A DNA stretch of 64,000 nucleotides from Porticoccaceae bacterium (lineage in GTDB: Bacteria; Pseudomonadota; Gammaproteobacteria; Pseudomonadales; Porticoccaceae): positions 1-64,000 of the forward strand of contig JAQWUP010000036.1 in the NCBI GenBank assembly GCA_029242085.1. The letters are read 5' to 3'. Under the pieces are notes generated by a model. The model saw nothing but the letters and a program-made list of their open reading frames with translations. It had not been told where the DNA came from and searched no databases. The number at the start of each line of letters is the position of its first letter. The first letter of the stretch is position 1. The position numbers were made by a program, and so were the translations under genes. This document shows, piece by piece, positions 34,584-42,977 of the stretch.

Positions 34584-35864
34584 GTGATTAAATTGGGAAT
34601 TTTGGCCGACGATTTGACTGGCGGTATGATGGTGGCGAGTCTACTCGAACGCGAGGGCGTTGAATGTCCGTTAGTCAGTTCAGTTGATGCCCTAGCCGAT
34701 ATCTCGCCGACTGCCACTGCGGTGGTGGTGGCCCGCAAAGTACGGTTGGTCGATGCCTCCACCGCCGTTGAGGAGGCACAGCAAACAGTATCGGCACTCC
34801 TACAACTGGGCTGCAAGCGGTTTTATTATAAATATTGCGCCACCTTTGACTCCACTGAAAAGGGTAATATCGGGCCGATTGCCGAAGCAATGTCAGAGGC
34901 GCTTGGCGCCAGTCGGACCTTGTTTTGTCCGGCCTTTCCGGAGCATACCGTAACAGTATTTCAGGGCATGATGTTTATTGGTAGCACACCACTGGGCCAA
35001 TCATTTAAGCAATTCGATCCCGTTACGCCCATGCTAAACTCCAATCTTGTCGATGTACTGCAGTCTCAGACCGACGACTCAGTAGGTTTGTTGTCACACA
35101 ATCTCCTGCAGCGCGGAAGGGAAGCATTTGAGTCATATATTACGCAACCCAGTGCTGCAAAATTCTACATTGCAGATGCAGCTGATGATAATGATCTCGA
35201 ACGCATCGCAGAGTACGTTAAAGACTGGCCGCTCACCACTGGTGCAGATGCACTGCCGATTTTTCTTGCTCGGGCTTGGCAAGCAGAAAAACAGTCTAGA
35301 ACAAGACGCAAGCCCAAAAGCCTGTTACCAGCAAGCCCCGGATTTGAGGCCTTTATTGCGGGTAGTTGTGCTAGTGCAACACTCAAGCAATTAGAGCAAT
35401 TTGAGATTCGTCATCCGGTGTTTAAGATTGATCTGCTCGCCGCTGTTAAAGACCCAGATTATGTTGCCAGTGTTTTGCGCTGGGCCAAGCAGGAGCTATG
35501 CAATCAGCCGATAGCCATTACATCCTCTGCAGATGCTGAGGAACTAAAGCGCAGCCAAAGCGTGCTCGGTCGAGAGGGCGCTTCCGATTTGGCCGATTGC
35601 CTTTTGGGTCAGGTCGCTGAGGGCCTTTTTGATCTCGGGGTACGCAAATTTGTTGTGGCAGGGGGTGAGACCTCAGGTCAGGTGATCAATGCCTTGGGAA
35701 TCAAAAAAGTCGAGGTATCTAGGTTTGATGAGCTCGGCGGTGGCTACTGCCATCAGGGCGGTGAGGATCCTGTCTCGTTTGTCTTAAAAGCGGGAATGCT
35801 GGGGCGCCCAGATTTTTGTTTTACGGCGTTCGAACGCATGCGTCTTGCCGAGACAAGCAGTTAA
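34584..35864 (+). CDS. Four-carbon acid-sugar kinase family protein (OtnK-like, DUF1537)
   Basis: A 426-residue kinase. The N-terminal domain begins with LGILADDLTGG, the family hallmark, and continues with the KYCATFDST block; the C-terminal nucleotide-binding domain has FVVAGGETSGQVINALGI and GGGYCHQGGEDPVSFVLKAGMLG. Characterised members phosphorylate 3-oxo-tetronate or D-threonate/erythronate. The partner aldolase-like decarboxylase may be the gene at 4905, although it is far away; the enolase-superfamily dehydratase at 38482 could supply a keto acid sugar. It starts with GTG and is followed after 20 nt by a decayed DUF3089 gene. Substrate assignment to 3-oxo-tetronate is by family only, so I leave the symbol blank. 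Confidence 0.88.
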   Translation: MIKLGILADDLTGGMMVASLLEREGVECPLVSSVDALADISPTATAVVVARKVRLVDASTAVEEAQQTVSALLQLGCKRFYYKYCATFDSTEKGNIGPIAEAMSEALGASRTLFCPAFPEHTVTVFQGMMFIGSTPLGQSFKQFDPVTPMLNSNLVDVLQSQTDDSVGLLSHNLLQRGREAFESYITQPSAAKFYIADAADDNDLERIAEYVKDWPLTTGADALPIFLARAWQAEKQSRTRRKPKSLLPASPGFEAFIAGSCASATLKQLEQFEIRHPVFKIDLLAAVKDPDYVASVLRWAKQELCNQPIAITSSADAEELKRSQSVLGREGASDLADCLLGQVAEGLFDLGVRKFVVAGGETSGQVINALGIKKVEVSRFDELGGGYCHQGGEDPVSFVLKAGMLGRPDFCFTAFERMRLAETSS

Positions 35865-35884
35865 AGCTTCTGTTGAATGATGTT

Positions 35885-36494
35885 ATGAAACGATTTTACA
35901 AAATAACACTTTGGTTGATGATAAGAGTAACTGTTTTGCTGGGTATGATTACACTGGTTGGCTCAAAAATTTTTAGCACTATGTTCTCTCCCGAGCATTG
36001 GTTTGGAGATAAGCCTGTGCTAGCGGCCCCAGATTACAACCTCAGAGCGCACTGGGCGGCCTGACCGGATAGTGCCAGCCCTGCAGAGCGACTGCCCGAA
36101 GGCGTCATCTCAGTTGAGCCGTCTCAACGCAAGGCCGCAGCATTTTTCTTGCACCCGATGACCTTCGGCAGCAAGGAGCATTTGGTACACCCGATGGATG
36201 ATCAGCGAGCTGCAGAAACATATTGGCGCCCTGCCAAACACCACCGAGGCCGGTGCACAATTAGATCGTTCTATGGGTGATTTGATTGACGACACCGTCC
36301 GCACGTTCTGTCAAAATTTGGGTGACAGAAACTGGCTAATAGTCAATGGTGACCGCGGCGAAAGATTAAAAAATAAGGGATTCTGGTCGGTATTTTTACG
36401 GAATCTACACGGTAGTGACTACAGTTTGTTCTGGGCAAATATCCGTCAGAATGCCATGGGCCGCACTGAGGTCTTGATCAATGCGTCGCAGTAG
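35885..36494 (+). pseudogene. Decayed DUF3089-family (alpha/beta hydrolase-like) gene
   Basis: ATG 35885 begins a membrane-anchor-like N terminus (MKRFYKITLWLMIRVTVLLG) and then APDYNLRAHWAA, where a TGA at 36062 replaces the next residue. The frame continues past it with PDSASPAERLPEG and AAFFLHPMTFGSKEH, the family's 'ADVFFVHPTT' region. A frame shift near 36200 follows, and a large part of the middle is missing. The open frame 36198-36494 ends in LHGSDYSLFWANIRQNAMGRT, the conserved DUF3089 C terminus. At least one nonsense mutation, one frame shift and one deletion are present. It follows the OtnK-like gene closely and was probably co-transcribed. Confidence 0.8.
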
Positions 36495-36558
36495 ATTGAC
36501 AGAGTGGCGGTATGGTGGGCAAGGAGAGAGCGAACAAACAGCAAGCATACAAACGGAG

Positions 36559-36590
36559 AGCCAACCAAGAACGAGCACCTTGGCTTTTTA
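36559..36590 (+). terminator. Rho-independent terminator-like hairpin
   Basis: AGCCAA (36559-36564) pairs with TTGGCT (36580-36585) and is followed by TTTTATT. It would end the plus-strand transcript of the kinase gene and the DUF3089 remnant. Confidence 0.5.
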
Positions 36591-36711
36591 TTCTCGAATA
36601 TTCTGAATCTTTGCAGAGACAAAGCGCTGGGTTAGACAGTCACTAAGCCACCTAATAGGCACTAATTTTAACGGCTAATTGTGGCTAAAAACTTTCACTA
36701 AACACGTTTTG

Positions 36712-37689
36712 CTAGGAGACAGGTACGTCTGTTACCCACACCTCCGGTGAAGAAAGCCACGTTTTATCCTTGGCGGTGCGGCCATCCCAACCACCGGCCA
36801 CATACAGTCGGCCATCAATGATACGTGATGCGGGTGATGAAATGGGTTTGGGGAGCTTGCAGGTGTACTCCCATTCGCCACCTTCAGTCAGCGTTAAAAT
36901 ATGTGAGCAGAAAGTCTTCGTACCACCGTCGGGAGTCCAGTGCCCACCCACCATCCAGATTCTGTCCTGATGAACAAAGGTGGCTCCCTCTGAGTGTGAA
37001 TGGGCTATCGGTAAATCGGGGCCGTTGCGCCAGCTATCGGTTACCGGATCATAAATATCGGTACGTCGTTGATCGAGTTGTTGCGAATCGTGATTAAATT
37101 GGCCACCGATGGCATAAATTTGATTGTTAAGTACCGCAACGGATAGTTGATTACGACCCACCTTAAGCGGTGCCCTGTGGGTCCATTCTGCCTTACCGGT
37201 CTTATCCCAGGCATCAAGATCAAAAGCCCAATGATCCGTTGAGTCGGTGTCACGGTCTTCCTCCAGCCCGGAAATATAGTGCAGATTATTGCCGATCCTG
37301 GCGAGGCCGCCACCCGCTCGCTTGCTCGGTAGTAGTGGCGCCGCAGTGTAGCGGTCTTGTTTGGGGTCGAAGTGCCAGACTTCGGCGATGATATGCTCGC
37401 TCACCGTTTGCCCGTCACCGGGCCTATCTTTCATTCCCCCAGCAAACCAGAAGCCGCTGGAACCCGCGACCAAATTGACATGTGAAATCTTACTCGGCAG
37501 GTTCTGCAGCACCGTCCATGATTGATCGTTGGGGTCGAACATCTGTAATCGATCACTGGATTTGACCGTATCTAAATAACCACCCAGAACATACAGTTTA
37601 CCTTCTAGTTTCACGCTGGCAGGTTCCCAGCTACCATAGGGCATATCGGCTAGCTGTTGCCAGGTTACATCATGCACGGGTTGGTTCAC
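36712..37689 (-). CDS. Kelch-repeat protein
   Basis: About 325 residues forming a beta-propeller from roughly six kelch repeats, seen as recurring 'LYVLGGYLD', 'FWFAGGM', 'LHYISGLE', 'IYAIGGQF', 'IWMVGGHW' and 'LYVAGGWDG' strands with spaced Trp and Tyr. Bacterial relatives include N-acetylneuraminate epimerase (NanM), galactose-oxidase-like proteins and uncharacterised propellers. No signal peptide is visible with the start I prefer, the GTG at 37689 preceded by AAGGA; a longer frame to 37794 would overlap the SDR gene by 95 nt. It is the last gene of the dehydratase-SDR-kelch operon, 10 nt after the SDR stop, so a role as a sugar- or acid-binding or isomerising partner is possible but not shown. 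Confidence 0.87.
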   Translation of the reverse strand: MNQPVHDVTWQQLADMPYGSWEPASVKLEGKLYVLGGYLDTVKSSDRLQMFDPNDQSWTVLQNLPSKISHVNLVAGSSGFWFAGGMKDRPGDGQTVSEHIIAEVWHFDPKQDRYTAAPLLPSKRAGGGLARIGNNLHYISGLEEDRDTDSTDHWAFDLDAWDKTGKAEWTHRAPLKVGRNQLSVAVLNNQIYAIGGQFNHDSQQLDQRRTDIYDPVTDSWRNGPDLPIAHSHSEGATFVHQDRIWMVGGHWTPDGGTKTFCSHILTLTEGGEWEYTCKLPKPISSPASRIIDGRLYVAGGWDGRTAKDKTWLSSPEVWVTDVPVS

Positions 37690-37699
37690 GTGATATTCC

Positions 37700-38482
37700 T
37701 TAAAATTGTCGATCGAGCGCCGCCAATAGGTCAGCGCAGCGTTGCTCAAGCATCTTGCGAGTATGGGTACCGTCGCAAAAGATATAAAATTCATCGGTTA
37801 ATATGGCATTCATCACCTGTTGCCCGACTGTATCGGCCGGCACTGCCATATCAGCGATCAGGGTACTGATTTTTTCATCAACTTTTTGTTGCAGGTTCTG
37901 AATAATCGGGGTGTCGACAACATGGGGACACAGCACAGAGACACCAATATGAGTGCCAGCCAGATCATTGCGTAAATATTCAGACAGGCCAACCAGGGCG
38001 AATTTACTGCTACCGTAAGCCGATTGATGTCCATGACCCTGGATCCCGCTAAATGACGAGGTGTTGACGATATGCCCCGCTTCACCATGCTCGAGCATAC
38101 CGGGCAGGAACTGATTGATACCGTTGAGGGGGCCGTAGAAGTTGACTTCCATAACACCGCGCCACTTTTTGTCCGTGGTATCGAGAATCTTATCACCGCC
38201 GCCGATGCCGGCATTGTTGCAAAGTACATGTAGTGCACCGAAAGATTGTTCAATGCGCGCTGCGGCCTGTTTTAGCGAGTCGCGATTGGTTGAGTCGATC
38301 GCTAAGGCTATTACATTGTCGGTGATCGCCCTGAGCTCGGCCTCTGCGACTGGCAGCTGGTGTTTTTGTATATCGCTGATGACTACGTTCATACCGGCTT
38401 TTGCGAATGTTCTCGCCATGCCGAGACCGATACCGCCCGCGGCACCGGTGATAAAGGCCGTTTTGTTCTTTAAAGTCTCCAT
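37700..38482 (-). CDS. Short-chain dehydrogenase/reductase
   Basis: A 260-residue SDR with ITGAAGGIGLGMART, CNNAGIGG, the Ser in NTSSFSGIQG and the YGSSK pair; VSVLCPHVVDTPI follows the catalytic helix. VISDIQKH after the second strand has an Asp, favouring NAD. The ATG at 38482 shares its A with the TGA stop of the preceding dehydratase gene, so translation is coupled. Context suggests it oxidises or reduces a hydroxy/keto group of the dehydratase substrate or product. Confidence 0.9.
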   Translation of the reverse strand: METLKNKTAFITGAAGGIGLGMARTFAKAGMNVVISDIQKHQLPVAEAELRAITDNVIALAIDSTNRDSLKQAAARIEQSFGALHVLCNNAGIGGGDKILDTTDKKWRGVMEVNFYGPLNGINQFLPGMLEHGEAGHIVNTSSFSGIQGHGHQSAYGSSKFALVGLSEYLRNDLAGTHIGVSVLCPHVVDTPIIQNLQQKVDEKISTLIADMAVPADTVGQQVMNAILTDEFYIFCDGTHTRKMLEQRCADLLAALDRQF

Positions 38483-39591
38483 CAAATATCAGTCACTTTG
38501 TTATGTTCAATAAGGTCGAAGTCGATTTCATAACCCAGCCCGGGACTTGTTGGCGCATGCACCATGCCATGTTTATCCACCTTGATATCCTCGATCAGGC
38601 CATGCTTTTGCGCGGTGTCCGGCAGCAGCACTTCAAACAGCTCTGAATTGGGCAGGGCCATCAGCAAGTTCAGGTTGGCGACATTGTTGAGCGAGTTTCC
38701 ACCGTGGTGAATCTCATAATTCATTTGAAAGGTCTCGGCGGTGTGGGCGGTTTTTAGACAGGAGGTGAGGCCACCTTTGAGCGCCGGGTCACCGCGCAGA
38801 TAGTCGGTAGCTCTGTGCAGCAACCATGGCGCATAGGTGGTGGGGCCATTAGCTGGCAATTCGGTTGCCATCAGAGGGATTTTAAGTACCTGTTTTAGTT
38901 TTTCGTAACCGTAGATATCATCCCACTTAAGGGGATCCTCAAACCAGTAAAAACCAAGTTCCTCTATTACCTGACCGACCCGAAGCGCATCGGGATAGTC
39001 GTAGGACCAAGTGGAATCGAGCATTAAGCGAAAGTCATCGCCGACTGCTTCTCTTACCGCTTTACAAATACTGATATCCTCAGCTGCTATGCCGGGGGGG
39101 TGCATTTTATAGGCGTGCCAGCCAGCCTCTTTGTACTTGAGCGCGTATTCGACGTACTCCTCGGCAGAGCCTAAAATCTGAGAGCTCGCGTAGGCGGGAG
39201 CCGACTCTCGAAAGGTACCCATGATTTTATGCACCGGGACACCTGCCGCTTTGCCAGCCAAATCCCAGAGTGCAACATCAACTGCGCCAATCACTCTCAT
39301 GCTGCCGCCGGAAGCCCATCTGGCCATTTTTTGCCAGATCAATTCGCGGTCAAACGGGTCTCTACCTACAAGTAGTGGCTTATATCGCTCTACAAGCGTT
39401 GCGCCATCTCTGCCGATAGGGCTATAGGCAGAACCGAGAAATGCGTGCCCCTCAATACCTTCATCAGTCAGGATCCTGACTAATCCCATCTGAGAGTTGT
39501 GAGCTTTATCGGCTTTGAAGTCGCGCAAGTATTGAACTGGAGGGATATCCTTCCAGTTCCAGATCGTGATTTTGACATCTGTTATTTTCAA
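38482..39591 (-). CDS. Enolase-superfamily (mandelate racemase/muconate lactonising) dehydratase-like enzyme
   Basis: About 369 residues with the superfamily's capping domain and TIM barrel. The barrel shows WHAYKMHPPG (a K-x-H variant of the K-x-K base motif), metal ligands in LMLDSTWSY, YWFEDP and MATELPA, and EIHHGGNSLNN with the second base His. The K-x-H plus His arrangement is seen among acid-sugar dehydratases of the family. I prefer the TTG at 39591 with AGAGGGA upstream, giving LKITDVKITIWNW as the usual first strand; the frame extends to 39879 but would run across the promoter. It heads an operon with an SDR and a kelch protein and faces the PhyH-HEAT gene. Confidence 0.88.
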   Translation of the reverse strand: MKITDVKITIWNWKDIPPVQYLRDFKADKAHNSQMGLVRILTDEGIEGHAFLGSAYSPIGRDGATLVERYKPLLVGRDPFDRELIWQKMARWASGGSMRVIGAVDVALWDLAGKAAGVPVHKIMGTFRESAPAYASSQILGSAEEYVEYALKYKEAGWHAYKMHPPGIAAEDISICKAVREAVGDDFRLMLDSTWSYDYPDALRVGQVIEELGFYWFEDPLKWDDIYGYEKLKQVLKIPLMATELPANGPTTYAPWLLHRATDYLRGDPALKGGLTSCLKTAHTAETFQMNYEIHHGGNSLNNVANLNLLMALPNSELFEVLLPDTAQKHGLIEDIKVDKHGMVHAPTSPGLGYEIDFDLIEHNKVTDI

Positions 39592-39694
39592 CGTTGTTCC
39601 CTCTGTTGGATTAATAATTTCATGATAAGCATTTTTTATGCGTTTAATAACAACGACCAGATGTTCCTTTTGATGCGTAAAATTACCTTCACTG

Positions 39695-39750
39695 AGAGTA
39701 ATCTCAGGTTCAAAATTGGTCAATAAAGATAGAATACCTTTCACCCATAA
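39695..39750 (-). promoter_or_regulatory. Candidate activator site plus promoter for the dehydratase operon
   Basis: On the minus strand TTATGGGTGAAAG starts at 39750; exactly 27 nt on is TTGACC (39723-39718), then 17 nt, then a weak -10 TACTCT (39700-39695). The start of transcription would lie about 100 nt before the TTG at 39591. Confidence 0.5.
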
Positions 39751-39776
39751 AGAGGGGTTTAAATTTATGGGTGAAA
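39739..39776. repeat. Perfect 13-bp inverted repeat in a divergent promoter region
   Basis: TTTCACCCATAAA (39739-39751) and TTTATGGGTGAAA (39764-39776) are exact inverted copies separated by 12 nt. Each arm is one copy of the window's shared regulatory element. Centre-to-centre spacing is 25 bp, so two subunits or dimers could bind with near-helical phasing. It sits between the dehydratase operon (minus) and the PhyH-HEAT gene (plus), so it may control both. Confidence 0.6.
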
Positions 39777-39914
39777 AGGAGCGTACCAGATCTATTCTGG
39801 GTCGCTTGATTAGTGTTAACTTATACAAAAAGTAACGAGAGGAATCAGTCGCAATATAAATTCTTAAGAGGGCTACCAATTATTTGTGGCGACTGCGATA
39901 GATTGCCTCAGGAA

Positions 39915-41522
39915 ATGAGTATTATGAATCATCAGGAATCAGAGGCAACCAAGCTAGACGATGCGCAGATACGCCGTTTTATTTGTGATGGCATATTAGT
40001 GCTCGACAGTGCCGTAGACGGTGCTATCCATCAAACGATCCGCCACAAACTTGAATGGGTCAACAAGAACGACAGGCGCATCGAGGGCAATATTATGCCC
40101 CGGGTACCTGAGCTTCAAACAGTGCTGGATTCTCCAGTCATAAAGGGCGCTCTGCAAAGTCTGCTCGGCGATGATTTCTTTTTTCATCCCCATAGGATGA
40201 TGGTGCCGAGCGAGCCGCTGCCCCCAGAGCAACGCGATATGGAGTTGCGAGGTAACGAGGATGGACCGCCTATGGGCGAGGGGTCGATGGCCTATTCCTA
40301 CTGGCATAAAGATACCTATATTCCTCTGGGGCAGGCGCGATACCATGCGCCGTACCGTCTGTTTCTGTTCTATTTTCCTCAGGACACCCCGGTCGAAATG
40401 GGTCCGACAAGGGTCATTCCTGGCTCCCAATATCAGGATGATATCAGTGTCGAGGATCACGCCTATGGCATCGTGCCAGAGGGCATAAAAGCGGGAAGTT
40501 GTATGCTCGCCGCTTTTGATATCAATCACGCCGGCATGAGTAATCTTGCCGATCAGACGCGCTATATGGTCAAGTTTAACTTTTTGCGCACAAGTCTTCC
40601 TGAGCAGCCCTCCTGGAATGGCGGATCGGGCGCATGGCAAACCCCCAGTGAGCTATTAGGCCGCTATTCACATCCGCAGTTGTGGTCGACGATGTGGGAT
40701 TGGATGCGCGGTCATCCCCGCTTAGATATACTACCTGCCAAGGATATCGCGCTGCATATTTCACACTTGAATAGTCCCGATCAGCCTCTGCGATTGGACG
40801 CGATCTATTCGCTCGCAGCGATGGGCCAAGCGGCGCTTACACCGCTCCTGGAAAGTCTCGCGAGTACACAGGGGCAGGGTAGAATCGATCCCCCCTACAC
40901 ACAAAATGAAGACGGTTCCTACTCCGCCAATACGGCGAACTCATCAGAGAGGCGATGGACCGAGGGCGGCTATACCTTTCAAGATGAAGCTTACGCGCTG
41001 GGGTGTTTGGGCGAGCTCGCGATTGATCCCCTGCGCCAGCTACTCACTTCCGAAGACCCCTGGATAGTTATCAACGCCGCATTTGCTCTCGGCCAAATAG
41101 GTCATCAAGCAGCCCGGGCAGTAGAAGATCTTGCCGCGCTGCTAGACAGTGATGATCACAGAGTTGTGCGGGCTCTTTTGGAATCGATTTCCTGCATTGG
41201 TAGGAACACCAAAGCGGCGTTACCGGGAATCGAAAAAATATTACGAACCGACCGAGAAATCTGGCGGCAGGATTTTGATCTACCTTATCTTGTCGGTGAC
41301 CAGATACACTTCAATGCTGTATTTGCCTTGCTCTCATCAGATCTACCGATTACAGCGATGGAAGGCCTTCTGCTGGAGTTGTTAGCGCCACCGGCCAAGC
41401 GAAATTTTGTGCAGGCAATAGCACTTGAGATATTGCTACGTCACGATAGCGTAGCGGGCCTGCGTGGCGCGCTTGGATACCTTCAGGCACATTGTTGGGA
41501 TGATACCGAGATGCCGGCCTAA
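39915..41522 (+). CDS. PhyH-family dioxygenase fused to C-terminal HEAT-like repeats
   Basis: A 535-residue protein. Residues 1-240 or so form a phytanoyl-CoA-dioxygenase-like domain: iron ligands His131-x-Asp133 in WHKDTY, a distal His in FDINHAGMSN and an Arg in TRYMVKFNFLRT; MGPTRVIPGSQY is typical of the family. From about 280 the sequence becomes helical repeats with LDAIYSLAAMGQAALTPLL, EAYALGCLGELAIDPLRQLL, NAAFALGQIGHQAARAVEDL and RALLESISCIGRNTKAAL, which is HEAT/PBS-lyase-like. That fusion is unusual; the repeats might bind a carrier protein or partner enzyme. I chose ATG 39915 after CAGGAA; 39924 is possible. Start codons further upstream would include non-family sequence. No terminal signal peptide. 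Confidence 0.83.
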   Translation: MSIMNHQESEATKLDDAQIRRFICDGILVLDSAVDGAIHQTIRHKLEWVNKNDRRIEGNIMPRVPELQTVLDSPVIKGALQSLLGDDFFFHPHRMMVPSEPLPPEQRDMELRGNEDGPPMGEGSMAYSYWHKDTYIPLGQARYHAPYRLFLFYFPQDTPVEMGPTRVIPGSQYQDDISVEDHAYGIVPEGIKAGSCMLAAFDINHAGMSNLADQTRYMVKFNFLRTSLPEQPSWNGGSGAWQTPSELLGRYSHPQLWSTMWDWMRGHPRLDILPAKDIALHISHLNSPDQPLRLDAIYSLAAMGQAALTPLLESLASTQGQGRIDPPYTQNEDGSYSANTANSSERRWTEGGYTFQDEAYALGCLGELAIDPLRQLLTSEDPWIVINAAFALGQIGHQAARAVEDLAALLDSDDHRVVRALLESISCIGRNTKAALPGIEKILRTDREIWRQDFDLPYLVGDQIHFNAVFALLSSDLPITAMEGLLLELLAPPAKRNFVQAIALEILLRHDSVAGLRGALGYLQAHCWDDTEMPA

Positions 41523-41676
41523 TACTTTCCGTTAAAAAGCATCTTAGGACCAAGAGTATTTTTACAGGTGCCGGTGCCACGGCGATTCAAGCGCTGGCTG
41601 CGCTTCTCTATTAGCACCTCTCTAGCATCGTTTTTTATCAGCGCTGTCTGCCGGCTTTCTTGGAAAGGGCAATAGA

Positions 41677-42594
41677 TTATTTATCCGTTCCCAGCAGAAA
41701 TTCCAATGGAATGTGCAGTCGATCCCGCCATGCACTGGGTAGGTGGGATGCCCCCGGAAATTTACGGGTTACCCAGTCAATATCCTCTTGGTAACCCTTT
41801 GACTGCATGATCTTATCCATAACTTGCTGATAGGGTTCATAGCCGGCATCCAGGGATTCAGTACCAAAATCGAAATAGAGACGGTTAGAACCCGCCTCTG
41901 GCCAGTGATTTTGGTACCACTCAAGTACCGCACCCTGCGCGTCGCCCCAGTGAGTCGACATGCAGGCTGCACCGCCAAAAACATCAGAGTATTCAGAGAT
42001 CGCGTAGGAAGAGATCAAGCCGCCCATACTGGAGCCCATCATAAACGTGTTCTCTTGCTCCGGTCTGGTTTGATAGGTTTTGTCAATATAGGGCTTAAGC
42101 TCCTCGACAATAAACTTAAGGTAATTGTCAGAATTAAGGCGCTCGTATTTCAAGTCTGAGTTGTTGGCTTCTAGAAGCCGGCCCACTTCCTCGGTGATGG
42201 GCTTTTGCGGCATATATTCATTTCTTCGCCGGCCTTTATTGGGCAGCATCCAGGGTGCGACGACGATCGCGGCTCTGATGTTTTGCTCCCGAATCATGCG
42301 TGGCATAATGAGATCGACATTCCAATTCCACGGCGTCCATTTGTACCAAGAGTGAGACCCTAAAAATAAAAATTGGCCATCGTTCATGTACACAACCGGA
42401 TAACGTTCTGATGATAAGGGGTCGTAACCTTCGGGAAGCCACACTTCAACCGGGCGGGGTACAACAAACTCAGATGGAAAATCATCATAGTGAACGACGG
42501 AGCCAGTCCCACCATGATGGAGGACTTTCCTGGCGATGATTACAGATGCAATGACTGCTACAAAAAATAGCAGCGCTACTCCTGATGTTATCAT
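41677..42594 (-). CDS. Membrane-anchored alpha/beta-hydrolase, esterase D/IroE-like
   Basis: A 305-residue putative esterase. Residues 4-22 are a hydrophobic anchor or uncleaved signal (GVALLFFVAVIASVIIA), so the enzyme is probably periplasmic and membrane-bound. VEVWLPEGYDP and YPVVYMNDGQ are family strands; the nucleophile is in MMGSSMGGL and the His in FPGASHLPSAW. Relatives hydrolyse siderophore, feruloyl or other small esters. The ATG at 42594 is favoured by GAGGA ten bases upstream. It stands alone on the minus strand, convergent with the PhyH-HEAT gene. With the sulfatase and secreted hydrolase it makes a third extracytoplasmic hydrolase in the window. Confidence 0.85.
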   Translation of the reverse strand: MITSGVALLFFVAVIASVIIARKVLHHGGTGSVVHYDDFPSEFVVPRPVEVWLPEGYDPLSSERYPVVYMNDGQFLFLGSHSWYKWTPWNWNVDLIMPRMIREQNIRAAIVVAPWMLPNKGRRRNEYMPQKPITEEVGRLLEANNSDLKYERLNSDNYLKFIVEELKPYIDKTYQTRPEQENTFMMGSSMGGLISSYAISEYSDVFGGAACMSTHWGDAQGAVLEWYQNHWPEAGSNRLYFDFGTESLDAGYEPYQQVMDKIMQSKGYQEDIDWVTRKFPGASHLPSAWRDRLHIPLEFLLGTDK

Positions 42595-42977
42595 TATAAA
42601 AATGTCCTCAACCGCGGATACTCTTGAGTGTGATGAATCCACTTTAAGCCGTCAACCAAACTGCGCTCACGCTTGGGTCTATTCACCCATTATTGCTGGT
42701 GTTAAAGGCCTGTTGCCTAACTATAAATTAGGCCTAATCAAGCTTAGCAGAGCCTTAAGAAAGCGCAGCGATGCGAAAAATTTGGGTGGCTTTTGATGAT
42801 CAAAGCTGACCGACATAACTGACTTCTTATATAATCGCATTGTGCGTTTGATGGCTTAGGTGGCAGTTGTGGCAGTGAGGTCTGGCGACTTGTGGATTGG
42901 CTGTTCTTTTCGCGGGAAAAAATCTATCTGCACTGGTAGGGCGCGCAATTGAAAAAAACATCATGGTTGGATCGATT
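42595..42977. other. Divergent intergenic region of about 380 nt
   Basis: No gene is recognised. The minus strand carries TAATGGGTGAATAG (start 42692) with TTGACG 37 nt downstream, one helical turn farther than in the other promoters of the set, and facing the esterase. GCCTAA/TTAGGC form a small hairpin at 42715-42733. Confidence 0.4.
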
